Source: AV40 sp963817335 (GTDB lineage: Bacteria; Verrucomicrobiota; Verrucomicrobiia; Chthoniobacterales; UBA10450). Taken from it: DNA of 64,000 nt. A program made the translations under genes and the position numbers. The stretch covers positions 310,001-374,000 of the forward strand of contig CAWFNX010000005.1 of the NCBI GenBank assembly GCA_963817335.1, written 5' to 3'. Below, one piece after another: positions 44,284 through 52,750 of this stretch (within the stretch, counting starts at the first letter, position 1; every line of letters begins with the position of its first letter). Below the pieces are notes generated by a model. The model worked only from the letters and a program-made list of their open reading frames with translations, searched no databases and was not told the origin of the DNA.

Positions 44284-44970
44284 ATGGTTACACCAAAACA
44301 TATCCTTGGAAATTTTGACGAAGCGCTGACTTCACTGCGTAATAACGTTTTAATGATGGCCGGCCTCGCCGAACGCACCCTCGACCGCGCGATCAGAGGT
44401 TTATTGCAACGCGACGATAATTTGTGTGTGACTGCGATCGCGGACGATGAGGAGATCGATCAGCTCGAAAAGCAAATGGACAAAGAGGGCGTGGACGTGC
44501 TGCTTCGCTTTCAACCGGTGGCGTCCGATCTTCGTCGGGTGGTTGCGGCAATGAAACTGTCGCCCAACATTGAGCGCATCGCCGATCAGGCGACGAACAT
44601 TGCGCGACGCGCGCGAAAACTGAACAAGCACGCCCCGTTGCCCGAGCTTGAGTTGATCGTGCCGATCCAGGCCCACGCCATGGCCATGTTTAAGGACGCG
44701 ATCGATGCATTTACCCGGGAGGACGTCGTGCTCGGCCGTGAGGTGGTGGCGCGAGATAAAGATCTCGACCTGATGAACAAGCTGGCCAGCCGCCAGTTAA
44801 CCGACCGGATGGCGGAGGATCCGAAGCAACTCCGGGGTTATCTGAACTTGATTTTTATTTCTCGCTGCCTTGAGCGGGTGGGCGATCATGCGACTAACAT
44901 CGCTGAAGACGCCGTGTATGCCGCTGCGGCTGAAGACATTCGACACCAAACTGCTGGCGTTGCCGGCTAG
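44284..44970 (+). CDS. phoU: Phosphate signalling protein PhoU
   Basis: 228 aa, two three-helix PhoU units. LRNNVLMMAGLAERTLDRAI, DDEEIDQLEKQMDKEGVDVL, then the metal-site-like segments ADQATNIARRARKL and VGDHATNIAEDAVY. Represses PhoR when PstSCAB senses enough phosphate. 21 bp after pstB. Confidence 0.94.
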   Translation: MVTPKHILGNFDEALTSLRNNVLMMAGLAERTLDRAIRGLLQRDDNLCVTAIADDEEIDQLEKQMDKEGVDVLLRFQPVASDLRRVVAAMKLSPNIERIADQATNIARRARKLNKHAPLPELELIVPIQAHAMAMFKDAIDAFTREDVVLGREVVARDKDLDLMNKLASRQLTDRMAEDPKQLRGYLNLIFISRCLERVGDHATNIAEDAVYAAAAEDIRHQTAGVAG

Positions 44971-45016
44971 AACGTCTCGCGCTTGTCATGGCCGGCTGAT
45001 TGCCGATCTTTGAGAG

Positions 45017-47239
45017 ATGCCGCAGGCACAATCCAGGGTCGAAACGGAACCAACCGCGGCAATTGTTCCGATCAAAGATGAACGCAGCATCCGTGAACGC
45101 TTTGGTGATCCGAAGAACTTTATTAATCGCGAGCTGAGCTGGCTCGAATTTAATCGCCGCGTTCTCGAAGAAGCGCAGGATGCCAGCCAGCCGCTGATCG
45201 AACGGATCAAGTTTCTTGCGATCTTCAGCTCGAATCTCGATGAGTTTTTCGAGATTCGCGTCGCCGGCATTAAGCAGCAGATCGAGAGCGAAACCAGCGA
45301 CGTTGGACCTGATGGGTTAAGTCCAACCGAAGCTTTCAATCAGATTCAGCGGCTCGCCCATGAGTTAGTCGCCACAGAATATGACCTTTTCAATAAGGAG
45401 TTACTGCCGGAACTGGAGAAAAATCGCATCCGAATCCGTAAAGTCTCCGAGCTCGGCACCCGTCGCGCAGCCTGGTCGCGCAAATATTTTCAGGAAGAAG
45501 TTTTTCCGATGCTGACGCCGTTGGCCGTCGACGCCAGCCATCCATTTCCCGATTTACTAAACAAGAGTCACAACCTTTTGGTGCGGGCGAAAACGAAACG
45601 GCGGGGCGAACCTCTCTTTGCCATTGTGCAGGTGCCGCGGGTGATTCCGCGATTGATTTTGGCGCCACGCCAGGGCGACGACGAACCGTGGGATTACATC
45701 TACCTCGCGTCCCTCATTAAGCAGCACATCGCCGAATTGTTTCCCGGTTTGATTCTCGATGCCGTCCACGCTTTTCGGGTCACCCGCAACAGCGATCTCT
45801 ACATTGACGACGAAGAAGCCGAGAACCTGTTGCGGACGATCGAACAGGAGCTGCGACGCTCGAGCAAGGGCGATGCTGTCCGATTAGAGGTAGAAGCGGA
45901 TTGTCCGAAGGACTTCGTGGAATTGCTCCTCGAATTTTACGATCTAACCGACGCCGACGTTTACAAACTGGACGGTCCGCTTTCGATGACGCATCTGTCG
46001 CCAATTTTAGCTAACGACGCGTTTGCCAAGCTTAAAGACAAATCGTTTCAACCAGGACGTGACCCGGCCCTGCCGCCGCACGCGGACATGTTCGATGTGA
46101 TGCGACGCCAGGATGTGCTTTTGCATCATCCCTATGACAGCTTCGACCCGATTGTCGATCTGGTTGAAGAAGCCGCGCGCGATCCCCAAGTGTTGGCGAT
46201 GAAGATCACACTCTACCGAACGAGCGGTGATTCACCCATCGTTGAAGCGTTGATCGATGCAGCCACTGCTGGCAAACAGGTGACCGCGATAGTGGAACTG
46301 CGTGCCCGGTTCGATGAGGCGGCCAACATCCAGTGGGCGCGTCGACTCGAGGAAGCGGGCGCGCACGTCATTTACGGCGTGGTGGGATTGAAAACGCATT
46401 GTAAAGCACTGCTCATCGTCCGGCGGGATTCCGATGAGATCCGACGCTACGTTCATCTCGGGACCGGGAATTATCACCAGCGGACCGCGCGCATCTATAC
46501 AGACTTCGGTTTGTTGACCAGCAATCCGCAACTGACCGAAGAAGTCGCGATCGTCTTTAACACCCTCACGGGCCTCGCTGGTTATCCCGGACTGAAGAAA
46601 CTCATGGTGGCTCCGTTCGACATGAAGCAGCGCTTGATCGCAAAGATCGAGCGCGAGCGGGACAATGCCCGTGCCGGCAAGCCCGCCCGGATTGTGGCCA
46701 AGCTCAATTCGCTGGTCGACCAGGAGATCATCGAGAAACTTTACGAAGCGTCGAATGCCGAGGTTACGATCGACCTGATTGTGCGCGGAATCTGTTGTTT
46801 GCGGCCGAAAATGCCCGGATTGAGCGACTACATCCGGGTCGTGAGTATTGTTGGCCGTTTTCTCGAGCACAGCCGCATTTATTATTTCGAAAATGGTGGC
46901 CAGCCCGAAGTGTATCTTTCGAGCGCGGACTGGATGCCGCGGAATTTTCTGCGCCGGGTCGAAGTTGCGTTTCCCATCGAGACTCCGCAACTGCGCGACC
47001 TCGTCGTAAATGAGGTTCTTCCTCGCTTTCTGAACGATCGCGTCAAATCGCGTGAGTTGCAGCCCGACGGAAGCTATCGACGTTTGAAACCGGAAGGCCC
47101 AGAGCCGCGATCCCAGGCCCAATGGCATTTTCGTGAAGTTTCGCGGGAGCGCGACAAACAACAGCGCCGAAAGAAACCGCCACCCGCTGACAAATTAGTT
47201 CCGATCACGGTCGCGCCGGAACCGCCCAAAAGATCGTGA
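45017..47239 (+). CDS. ppk1: Polyphosphate kinase 1
   Basis: 740 aa. Reversibly polymerises the ATP gamma-phosphate into polyphosphate. N-terminal domain FINRELSWLEFNRRVLEEA and SSNLDEFFEIRVAG; C-terminal phospholipase-D-like domains with autophosphorylated His461 (GLKTHCKALL) and second catalytic His618 (EHSRIYYFENGG). The 157-residue spacing equals that of H435 and H592 in the E. coli enzyme. The Lys/Pro-rich tail is species-specific. Overlaps ppgK as GTGA. Confidence 0.96.
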   Translation: MPQAQSRVETEPTAAIVPIKDERSIRERFGDPKNFINRELSWLEFNRRVLEEAQDASQPLIERIKFLAIFSSNLDEFFEIRVAGIKQQIESETSDVGPDGLSPTEAFNQIQRLAHELVATEYDLFNKELLPELEKNRIRIRKVSELGTRRAAWSRKYFQEEVFPMLTPLAVDASHPFPDLLNKSHNLLVRAKTKRRGEPLFAIVQVPRVIPRLILAPRQGDDEPWDYIYLASLIKQHIAELFPGLILDAVHAFRVTRNSDLYIDDEEAENLLRTIEQELRRSSKGDAVRLEVEADCPKDFVELLLEFYDLTDADVYKLDGPLSMTHLSPILANDAFAKLKDKSFQPGRDPALPPHADMFDVMRRQDVLLHHPYDSFDPIVDLVEEAARDPQVLAMKITLYRTSGDSPIVEALIDAATAGKQVTAIVELRARFDEAANIQWARRLEEAGAHVIYGVVGLKTHCKALLIVRRDSDEIRRYVHLGTGNYHQRTARIYTDFGLLTSNPQLTEEVAIVFNTLTGLAGYPGLKKLMVAPFDMKQRLIAKIERERDNARAGKPARIVAKLNSLVDQEIIEKLYEASNAEVTIDLIVRGICCLRPKMPGLSDYIRVVSIVGRFLEHSRIYYFENGGQPEVYLSSADWMPRNFLRRVEVAFPIETPQLRDLVVNEVLPRFLNDRVKSRELQPDGSYRRLKPEGPEPRSQAQWHFREVSRERDKQQRRKKPPPADKLVPITVAPEPPKRS

Positions 47240-47925
47240 AGAAAAGAATTCTCGTCATCGACGTCGGCGGCACCCACGTGAAGTTGATGATCTCCCGCAA
47301 AAAAAAGCGGAAATTTAAGTCCGGCCCGAAAATGACGCCGCGCGAAATGGTCGCGCAAATCAAGACAGAGTTGAAGGACTGGAAATACGAAGCAATCGCA
47401 GTTGGATTTCCGGCGCCAGTCCGTGATGGCAGGATCTTGAGCGACCCGAAACACTTGGGCAAGGGGTGGGTCGGATTCGATTTCGAAAAAGCGCTGAAAA
47501 AGCCCGTGCGCATCTTGAACGATGCGGCTCTCCAGGCTTTAGGTAGCTATCGCGGCGGCCGAATGCTTTTTCTTGGACTGGGCACAGGCCTCGGTTCAAC
47601 TCTTGTTCTGCCGAATATGATTTTGCCGCTCGAGTTGGGCGACCTGCCGTATCGCGATCGTCGGATCATTGAAGATTTTTTGGGCAGAAGCGGAATCGAC
47701 AAACTCGGCAGCAAGGAATGGGAGCGCGAAGTTATTTTTGCGGTCAGTCAGCTGAAAAAATCCGTGATCGCGGATTATGTGGTGCTCGGCGGCGGCAAGG
47801 CGAAAAAATTGCGCAAACTCCCTAAAGGCACCGAGCTTGGACACAATCGCAACGCGTTTCCGGGTGGTGTTCGCCTTTGGCAAACCGATCCGGCAACCGG
47901 TCGGGGGAAGTGGAAAATCTTTTAG
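47236..47925 (+). CDS. ppgK: Polyphosphate glucokinase (ROK family)
   Basis: 229 aa. Phosphorylates glucose with polyphosphate or ATP. VIDVGGTHVKLMIS (phosphate-1 motif), IAVGFPAPVRDGRI, LNDAALQALGSYRG with the catalytic Asp, GLGTGLGSTL (phosphate-2) and VVLGGGKA. Shorter than mycobacterial PpgK (about 265 aa), but the active-site segments are complete. GTG start, coupled to ppk1 by a 4-bp overlap, which supports use of polyphosphate as donor. Confidence 0.88.
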   Translation: MKKRILVIDVGGTHVKLMISRKKKRKFKSGPKMTPREMVAQIKTELKDWKYEAIAVGFPAPVRDGRILSDPKHLGKGWVGFDFEKALKKPVRILNDAALQALGSYRGGRMLFLGLGTGLGSTLVLPNMILPLELGDLPYRDRRIIEDFLGRSGIDKLGSKEWEREVIFAVSQLKKSVIADYVVLGGGKAKKLRKLPKGTELGHNRNAFPGGVRLWQTDPATGRGKWKIF

Positions 47926-47971
47926 GGAAAAATTGTAGGGCGAGCGCTCCGCTTGCTGATAAGAACGAAGA

Positions 47972-48001
47972 CAAGAGCAAGAGCAAGAGCAAGAGCAAGA
48001 G
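47972..48001 (+). repeat. Five perfect CAAGAG hexamers upstream of sixA
   Basis: Five uninterrupted copies of CAAGAG. The array ends 11 bp before the sixA ATG and directly abuts its GGGAGGG ribosome site. Because the period is six, changes in copy number keep any reading frame but shift spacing between promoter and start. Confidence 0.85.
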
Positions 48002-48012
48002 GGAGGGAAGCA

Positions 48013-48474
48013 ATGGAGCTTTATTTTCTTAGACATGGTGAGGCCGATTGGCCGAACTGGGAAAAACCGGATGACGAACGTCCGCTCACCAAGCACGGCA
48101 AAAAGGAAATGCGAGTCGTCGCCGCGTTTCTGAAAAGAATCAAAGCAAAGCCGGATTTGATCGTGACGAGTCCGCTGCCTCGCGCCTCTCAGACTGCGGA
48201 GATCGCGGCAGAGGGGTTGAAGGTGAAATGTCGTGAGGACAAATTGCTCGCGCCCGGTTTCGGACCTGCAGACTTGGAGCGATTGTTAAAAAAGTATCCT
48301 GAAGAAAGTTTGATGGTTGTCGGACATGAGCCGGATTTTACCGGAATCATTTCGAAGTTGACCGGTGCGTCGCTGAAGCTTTCAAAAGCAGGCGTTGCGT
48401 TGGTTGAATTAAATCGTTCGTGGCGCAACGGTCGCCTGCTTTGGCTATTTCCGCCTAAAATCGCGCCGAAATAA
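48013..48474 (+). CDS. sixA: SixA-type histidine phosphatase
   Basis: 153 aa branch-2 histidine-phosphatase-fold protein. YFLRHGEADW with the catalytic RHG (7-9), LIVTSPLPRASQTAEI, and VVGHEPDFTGI with the second active-site His. SixA in E. coli removes phosphate from phosphohistidine in PTS proteins; homologues beside ppk and CHAD genes are common. Strong SD GGGAGGG. 87 bp after ppgK; convergent with the CHAD gene. Confidence 0.87.
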   Translation: MELYFLRHGEADWPNWEKPDDERPLTKHGKKEMRVVAAFLKRIKAKPDLIVTSPLPRASQTAEIAAEGLKVKCREDKLLAPGFGPADLERLLKKYPEESLMVVGHEPDFTGIISKLTGASLKLSKAGVALVELNRSWRNGRLLWLFPPKIAPK

Positions 48475-48501
48475 CCGAGGCGCATCCGAATTCGCGGAGG
48501 A

Positions 48502-49431
48502 TCAGCCGAAAAGCTCTTTCGGAATCGATGGGGACGCGTCGTTCTCCCAGTCTTCGAGCCAGCCGCCGATGCGCTCGCCGAAGTCACGAGGCCGCTCCGC
48601 AAAAAAGTGCTCGGCCAACTCGGCTGCGCCGCGCTGCAAGTCGCCCTGGCTGACTTCAATCACTGCCAGCAGTTTGTGTCCTTCGCGCTCCAGTTCCGCG
48701 TTTTGTTGCTCGCGGCGAAGTCGATCGCCTAGAAAACTCAGGTCGTGCGCGCGTCCGAGTAAACCTCCCAAGGCGTCGAGATCGTCGCTCAAGTTCTTGA
48801 GGACTACGGGATTCACCGGACGGAGAATGCGCAGTTCGTACCAGAGTCGTTTCGCGCGGCTCCGGAAATGATGGAAATTTTCCGGGACGGGTGAAGCCTG
48901 AGCGCAGGCGAGCGCCTTCCGGGCGCTCTTGTAACTTCGTTGCACTGCCCGACGCAATTGTTTGCAATCAAAATGATCAAGCGGCCAACAATCGATCGTC
49001 GCGCGTGCTCGATCCAGCATTGGGACCGCCTGAGTTTGCCACTCGGCAAAGGCAGCCATGAAATTTTCCAACTCCATCATCAGCATCGTCTCCAGTTTCG
49101 GAAAAGCGCCCCGCCGGTTGTGGCGTTGCGTGATTCCCTGAAGTTCGCGCACCGTTTGCAAACGCACCTCGGCATCGCGGATCTCGGAGGTGAGCCGGCC
49201 CACGTCGCGCAGGCAATGGTCCTGTTCGCGGAAAAGACCGGCCCCAATTTCCTTGCGCACCAGCCGAAGCGCGGCCCGGGCCTTCTTAATATGCTTGCGC
49301 ATTTCATGGATCGGCGTGTCGTGCGTCTTCTTCTCGCCATTAACAACGGCAATCGCAGCTTCGATCTGTTTGCGGCAAATCCGGCGAAGCCCTCCCGCCA
49401 GCTTTTCTCGGTTTCGCAGTTGATAGCTCAT
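48502..49431 (-). CDS. CHAD-domain protein
   Basis: 309 aa, one CHAD domain of paired helical bundles rich in conserved basic residues: HEMRKHIKKARAALRLVRKEIG, the RLTSEIRDAEVRL motif, and the second repeat FHHFRSRAKRLWYELRIL. CHAD domains are established polyphosphate-binding modules. The ATG 49431 is 10 bp after the CYTH gene stop, so CHAD and CYTH, often fused, are separate but cotranscribed here. Confidence 0.88.
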   Translation of the reverse strand: MSYQLRNREKLAGGLRRICRKQIEAAIAVVNGEKKTHDTPIHEMRKHIKKARAALRLVRKEIGAGLFREQDHCLRDVGRLTSEIRDAEVRLQTVRELQGITQRHNRRGAFPKLETMLMMELENFMAAFAEWQTQAVPMLDRARATIDCWPLDHFDCKQLRRAVQRSYKSARKALACAQASPVPENFHHFRSRAKRLWYELRILRPVNPVVLKNLSDDLDALGGLLGRAHDLSFLGDRLRREQQNAELEREGHKLLAVIEVSQGDLQRGAAELAEHFFAERPRDFGERIGGWLEDWENDASPSIPKELFG

Positions 49432-49441
49432 TGTCGTGGAT

Positions 49442-49915
49442 CTATTCCCGGGCCAGCCGCACATTGCTGTAGCGCTTTTCCCCGGTGATTTCGCGGCCAA
49501 ACCAGCGCGGTGGTTTGAATTTCCGACGGCTCGCGTGGTTCGGAAATTCAACTTCCGCCACCATCAAACCATGGTTTCGACCATGATAAATGTCGACCTC
49601 GATCTTGAGTTTTTTCCACGGAATCTCGTAACGGGTTTTGCGTAAGCGCCTTCCTTTGGTCGCTGCCCAGAGCGTTTCGAATTGTTTACCGCTCAATCTG
49701 ATCTCGCGCTCTTCCCGGCTCGACCCGCGTTCGCGGCTGACCTTGAAAGTGAGCGACATCGTTTTGCCTTTTTTTCGCAAACGAACGTGCCGGCCGCGCG
49801 CTTCGTTCGCCAGGTAACCCTGACGCAGCGGATGATGCCTTGAATGCAGGATGTCGACGGGCAGGTGCTTGATCAAAAACTTGCGCTCAATCTCGCGGCC
49901 TTTTTTGTGTTTCAT
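49442..49915 (-). CDS. CYTH-domain (triphosphate tunnel metalloenzyme) protein
   Basis: 157 aa. REIERKFLI carries the ExExK-type metal motif; further CYTH segments are RQGYLANEARGRHVRLRKKG, LTFKVSRERG, EEREIRL, KTRYEIP and LMVAEVEFPN. Members hydrolyse triphosphate or inorganic polyphosphates. ATG 49915 is preferred; a TTG at 49969 would add 18 unrelated residues. First gene of the CYTH-CHAD pair. Confidence 0.87.
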   Translation of the reverse strand: MKHKKGREIERKFLIKHLPVDILHSRHHPLRQGYLANEARGRHVRLRKKGKTMSLTFKVSRERGSSREEREIRLSGKQFETLWAATKGRRLRKTRYEIPWKKLKIEVDIYHGRNHGLMVAEVEFPNHASRRKFKPPRWFGREITGEKRYSNVRLARE

Positions 49916-50075
49916 TGCGAACGCTGCCCGACGCGCATTGAGTGAAACGAATTTTGTCCGCAGTTGCAATAACGGCGGTATTTTTGTTCAACCGGTGCGG
50001 CTTGTTTGGGGCGACCGAAGAAATGCGGCCACGATTTATCGTGTTCCTGGTGGGAGCATGGCAGAGATGCCGTCA

Positions 50076-50103
50076 CCGGCGCCTGTTCCACGACAGGTGC
50101 CGG
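50076..50103 (-). terminator. Strong hairpin 3' of the ArsR-led operon
   Basis: Arms CCGGCGCCTGT and ACAGGTGCCGG (one G-T wobble), loop TCCACG. Located 17 bp past the stop of the last operon gene (50120). No T-run follows on the minus strand, so either a weak terminator or a REP-like element. The rest of 49916-50119 shows no gene. Confidence 0.5.
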
Positions 50104-50119
50104 GCAAATGAAAGAAGAA

Positions 50120-50491
50120 TTAACCGCCGGACCTGGGCAGGAATTCTTCCCGCACAATTTTGCCGTCTTTGACCGTGTAAACGCCGACTTCCGACAGTTG
50201 CCGGCGAGCTTTCGATTTCTTTTCACTCACATCGGCGTCGTATTTCACGACGAACCGGTCGCGCGCAACAAATGGACCGTCCGCCTCGAAACTGTGGACC
50301 TCCATTGCGTCCAGCCACCAATCAACCTTGCCGCGAATGCCGTCGATCCCGCGCGTTTCGGTCGGCCCGCCGCCCGCACTGTAGGCTTCCACGCTGACGA
50401 CATCCTTGTCGTAAAGCGTATCGACCGCTTCGAGCCAGGCTTGTTTGCGGACCAGCTCCACCACCTTTTTTCCAATTTCTTCAGTATTCAT
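50120..50491 (-). CDS. SnoaL-like (NTF2-fold) protein
   Basis: 123 aa cone-shaped NTF2-like domain: VVELVRKQAWLEAVDTLYDKDVVSVEA, then the RGIDGIRGKVDWWLDAM helix and VYTVKDGKIVREEFL. Such proteins may be small enzymes or binding proteins; the ligand is unknown. Last gene of the operon from 53092. Confidence 0.82.
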   Translation of the reverse strand: MNTEEIGKKVVELVRKQAWLEAVDTLYDKDVVSVEAYSAGGGPTETRGIDGIRGKVDWWLDAMEVHSFEADGPFVARDRFVVKYDADVSEKKSKARRQLSEVGVYTVKDGKIVREEFLPRSGG

Positions 50492-50515
50492 TCATTTTCC
50501 TTTCCGATTCGATAA

Positions 50516-50968
50516 TTACCGTTTGAAGAAGGTTTCCAGTCGATCGATCACGCTGTTCCAGCCTTCGTTGTGGCGATCCCTCGACGCTTCGCTCGGCAAC
50601 TGCTCATGCGTCAATTTGATTTCAGTGCCGCCATCGCGATCGCTGAGTTCAACCGTGACCAGGCTATTGCAACTCTCCCACGCCTCGTCGTCGTCCCACT
50701 TCCAGGTGAAGACAATTTTCTTACCGGCAATGAGTTCGCGGTATTCGCCAAACACGCTCATCTCTTCGCCGTCCTGATTCACCAGGTCCCAGCGATACTT
50801 CCCTCCGATGCGGGCATCCGCGGTGAAGTTGCGCGTCTGAACGTTCTCCGGTCCCCACCATTGTTTTAATTGCTCGGGGTCGGTCCAGGCCGCGTAAACC
50901 CGCGCCGGCAGCGCATTGATGAAGCGCTTGATTTCAAGCGACGTTTTTTCTGTCGTTTTTGCAGTCAT
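50516..50968 (-). CDS. SRPBCC/AHSA1-domain protein 1
   Basis: 150 aa START-like fold: FINALPARVYAAWTDPEQLKQWWGPENVQTRNF, GGKYRWDLVNQDGEEMSVFGEYREL, HEQLPSEASRDRHNEGWNSVIDRLETFF. These are the AHSA1 (activator of Hsp90 ATPase 1 homologue) family signatures. In soil bacteria they often sit behind ArsR repressors. The ATG 50968 is 14 bp after the second SRPBCC gene. Confidence 0.88.
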   Translation of the reverse strand: MTAKTTEKTSLEIKRFINALPARVYAAWTDPEQLKQWWGPENVQTRNFTADARIGGKYRWDLVNQDGEEMSVFGEYRELIAGKKIVFTWKWDDDEAWESCNSLVTVELSDRDGGTEIKLTHEQLPSEASRDRHNEGWNSVIDRLETFFKR

Positions 50969-50982
50969 GATTTCTTTTTTGT

Positions 50983-51468
50983 TCACATTTGATCTGGAAT
51001 TTCTACTTCGACGAGTTTTTGAAGCAACCTGAGCGATTCTTGCCAGCCGAGATAACACATTTCGGCCGGAATGACCGCGGGCACGCCTTCCTGCACGATG
51101 CTCACCTCCGTTCCGCACAAAACGTTCCTCAACGTGATCGTGGTTTGTATCTCGCCGGGCATGTGGGGATCGTCGAACTTGTCGGTGTAGCGGATGCGTT
51201 CGTACGGCTTCAGCTCGAGATACGTTCCGCCGAAGGAATGACTTTTGCCGGTCGTGAAATTCGTGAACGACATCTTATAGCTGCCGCCGACTTTCGCGTC
51301 CAAGTGGTGCACTTTGCAGGTGAATCCATTGGGCGGAAGCCATTTCGCCAGCGCGTCGGCATCAAGGAACGCTTTGTAAATGCGCTCCGCCGGCGCGCGA
51401 ATCACCCGATGAAGTGTGATAGTGCTTGTTGCAACAACTGCGCCTGATATTTCGGTCTTTGTGCTCAT
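50983..51468 (-). CDS. SRPBCC/AHSA1-domain protein 2
   Basis: 161 aa, same fold as its neighbour: LHRVIRAPAERIYKAFLDADALAKWLPPNGF, VGGSYKMSFTNFTTGKSHSFGG, LGWQESLRLLQKLVE. Different enough from protein 1 to be an old paralogue. ATG overlaps the VOC gene stop as ATGA. Confidence 0.88.
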   Translation of the reverse strand: MSTKTEISGAVVATSTITLHRVIRAPAERIYKAFLDADALAKWLPPNGFTCKVHHLDAKVGGSYKMSFTNFTTGKSHSFGGTYLELKPYERIRYTDKFDDPHMPGEIQTTITLRNVLCGTEVSIVQEGVPAVIPAEMCYLGWQESLRLLQKLVEVEIPDQM

Positions 51469-51845
51469 AAGGTTTTTGCGTTCGTATCCGGTTCGATGAT
51501 CCCAAATACGTTTCCCCTGGGATCTTCGGCGTAGGCGAGCCAGCCGACTTTCGGGATCACCATTTTGGGTACGCAGATCTTCCCGCCTTGCTGTTCAATC
51601 TTCTTGATCGTTTGATCGAGCGATTGGACCGCAACGGTATTGATAGTTCCGGGATTTTGCCCCTGCCTCGGTCTTGTTAGGCCGCCATTTATTCCCGGCT
51701 CGTTATCTGAGCCGGTCGTTATCAGCCAGTATTCTATCGGGCCGCCTTCAAACTTCTGGAACGTCCAGCCGAAGACATCCTGGTAAAACGGCTGCACCGC
51801 TTTTGGATCGTCAGTGTAAATCTCAAAGTGAGTGACGCGATTCAT
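51465..51845 (-). CDS. VOC-family protein
   Basis: 126 aa. FEIYTDDPKAVQPFYQDVFGWTFQKFEGGPIEYWLI and AVQSLDQTIKKIEQQGGKI, ending GNVFGIIEPD with the Glu that is a metal ligand in many VOC enzymes. This subgroup (PF00903, hydroxylase-like) is often linked with ArsR/SRPBCC operons. 31 bp after the DUF899 gene. Confidence 0.86.
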   Translation of the reverse strand: MNRVTHFEIYTDDPKAVQPFYQDVFGWTFQKFEGGPIEYWLITTGSDNEPGINGGLTRPRQGQNPGTINTVAVQSLDQTIKKIEQQGGKICVPKMVIPKVGWLAYAEDPRGNVFGIIEPDTNAKTL

Positions 51846-51876
51846 GGCGATTCTTTGGTGTCGGTCCCTTCAATAT

Positions 51877-52617
51877 TCATGTGGCGTCGCCGTCGGCTTG
51901 CCCGGCTGCGCGGCCCCGGCGAACCTGCTCAAGGACCTTGGAGGAGGCTTCGTCTTGGCCGAACTCATCGTGCCAATTCCACCACTCGTAAGGTACCGTC
52001 TGAGGGTAACCCTCCGGCGAGTCCTCCCAGTTCTCCTGACGCCCGAGGGCGGTGATGTCGAGGTAGTTCCAAGTGTTCCCCATCTGCTCGTCGCCGCGGC
52101 TGTTGATGAAATAAGTGCGGAATACGTCGTCACCCTCGCGAATGAACGCGTTCGTGCCGTGCCACTCGTCAACGCCAAAGTCCTTGTCGAAGTTGTCCGT
52201 GATTGTATACCAGGGCATCTTCCACCCCATTCGTGCCTTCACCCGTTCGATGTCCGTCTGGGATGCGCGCGAGGCGAACGCGAGAGTAGTATCGCGGGCG
52301 TTCAGATGAGCGACATGCGCCACCTGGTCGGCCACCATGGAGCAGCCAACACAGGCATGGTCCGGCCAGCCGACCACGCCCGGTTCGAGGAAGGCCCGGT
52401 AGACAATCAGCTGACGGCGGCCATCGAACAGATCGAGCAGACTTACTTTCCCTTTGGGACCGTCAAATTGATATTGCTTCTTTACCGCCAGCCATGGCAT
52501 CCGGCGGCGCTTGGCTGCCAACGCGTCACGGGCGCGGGTCAACTCCTTCTCCTCCACCAGCAGCTGTTGGCGTGCAGCCTCCCACTCTTGCGCTGAAACG
52601 ATCGGTGGTGTTTTCAT
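51877..52617 (-). CDS. DUF899 thioredoxin-like protein
   Basis: 246 aa. EEKELTRARDALAAKRRRMPW, YRAFLEPGVVGWPDHACVGCSMVAD with the Cys pair CVGC, and FRTYFINSRGDEQMGNTWNYLDITALGRQENWEDSPEG are diagnostic for DUF899. A redox role is suggested by the thioredoxin-like fold and the CxxC, but no reaction is established. ATG overlaps the 44-aa gene as ATGA. Confidence 0.9.
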   Translation of the reverse strand: MKTPPIVSAQEWEAARQQLLVEEKELTRARDALAAKRRRMPWLAVKKQYQFDGPKGKVSLLDLFDGRRQLIVYRAFLEPGVVGWPDHACVGCSMVADQVAHVAHLNARDTTLAFASRASQTDIERVKARMGWKMPWYTITDNFDKDFGVDEWHGTNAFIREGDDVFRTYFINSRGDEQMGNTWNYLDITALGRQENWEDSPEGYPQTVPYEWWNWHDEFGQDEASSKVLEQVRRGRAAGQADGDAT

Positions 52618-52748
52618 TTTTCGTTCCTCTGATCTTCTCTGTGCTTGTTTCGTTTAAGAAATTTCGTGAGCGCGAACGTGGCCAGCCCGCCGCCGGAAGT
52701 GGCGCCAATTGCGACCAAAACAAGATTGGCGAAGCAAACAGGACACAT
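52614..52748 (-). CDS. Tiny CPxC membrane protein
   Basis: 44 aa: begins MCPVCFANLVLVAIGATSGGG, one membrane helix, and a highly charged C-terminus. Small proteins starting MCPxC with one helix are familiar companions of ArsR/SRPBCC operons. It starts 2 bp after the arsR stop and overlaps DUF899 by ATGA, which supports real translation. Function unknown; the CPxC could bind a metal or be redox active. Confidence 0.7.
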   Translation of the reverse strand: MCPVCFANLVLVAIGATSGGGLATFALTKFLKRNKHREDQRNEK

Positions 52749-52750
52749 TG

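Noticed and set aside
44971..45016. Pho box before ppk1
   Set aside because: TTGTCAT is present but no second half-site at an 11-bp step matches well.
46232..47161. 309-codon open frame opposite ppk1
   Set aside because: Lies entirely within conserved ppk1 catalytic regions; composition typical of a mirrored frame in GC-rich DNA.
51832..52596. 254-codon open frame opposite the DUF899 gene
   Set aside because: DUF899 signatures are unmistakable on the other strand; the mirrored product has no recognisable domain.
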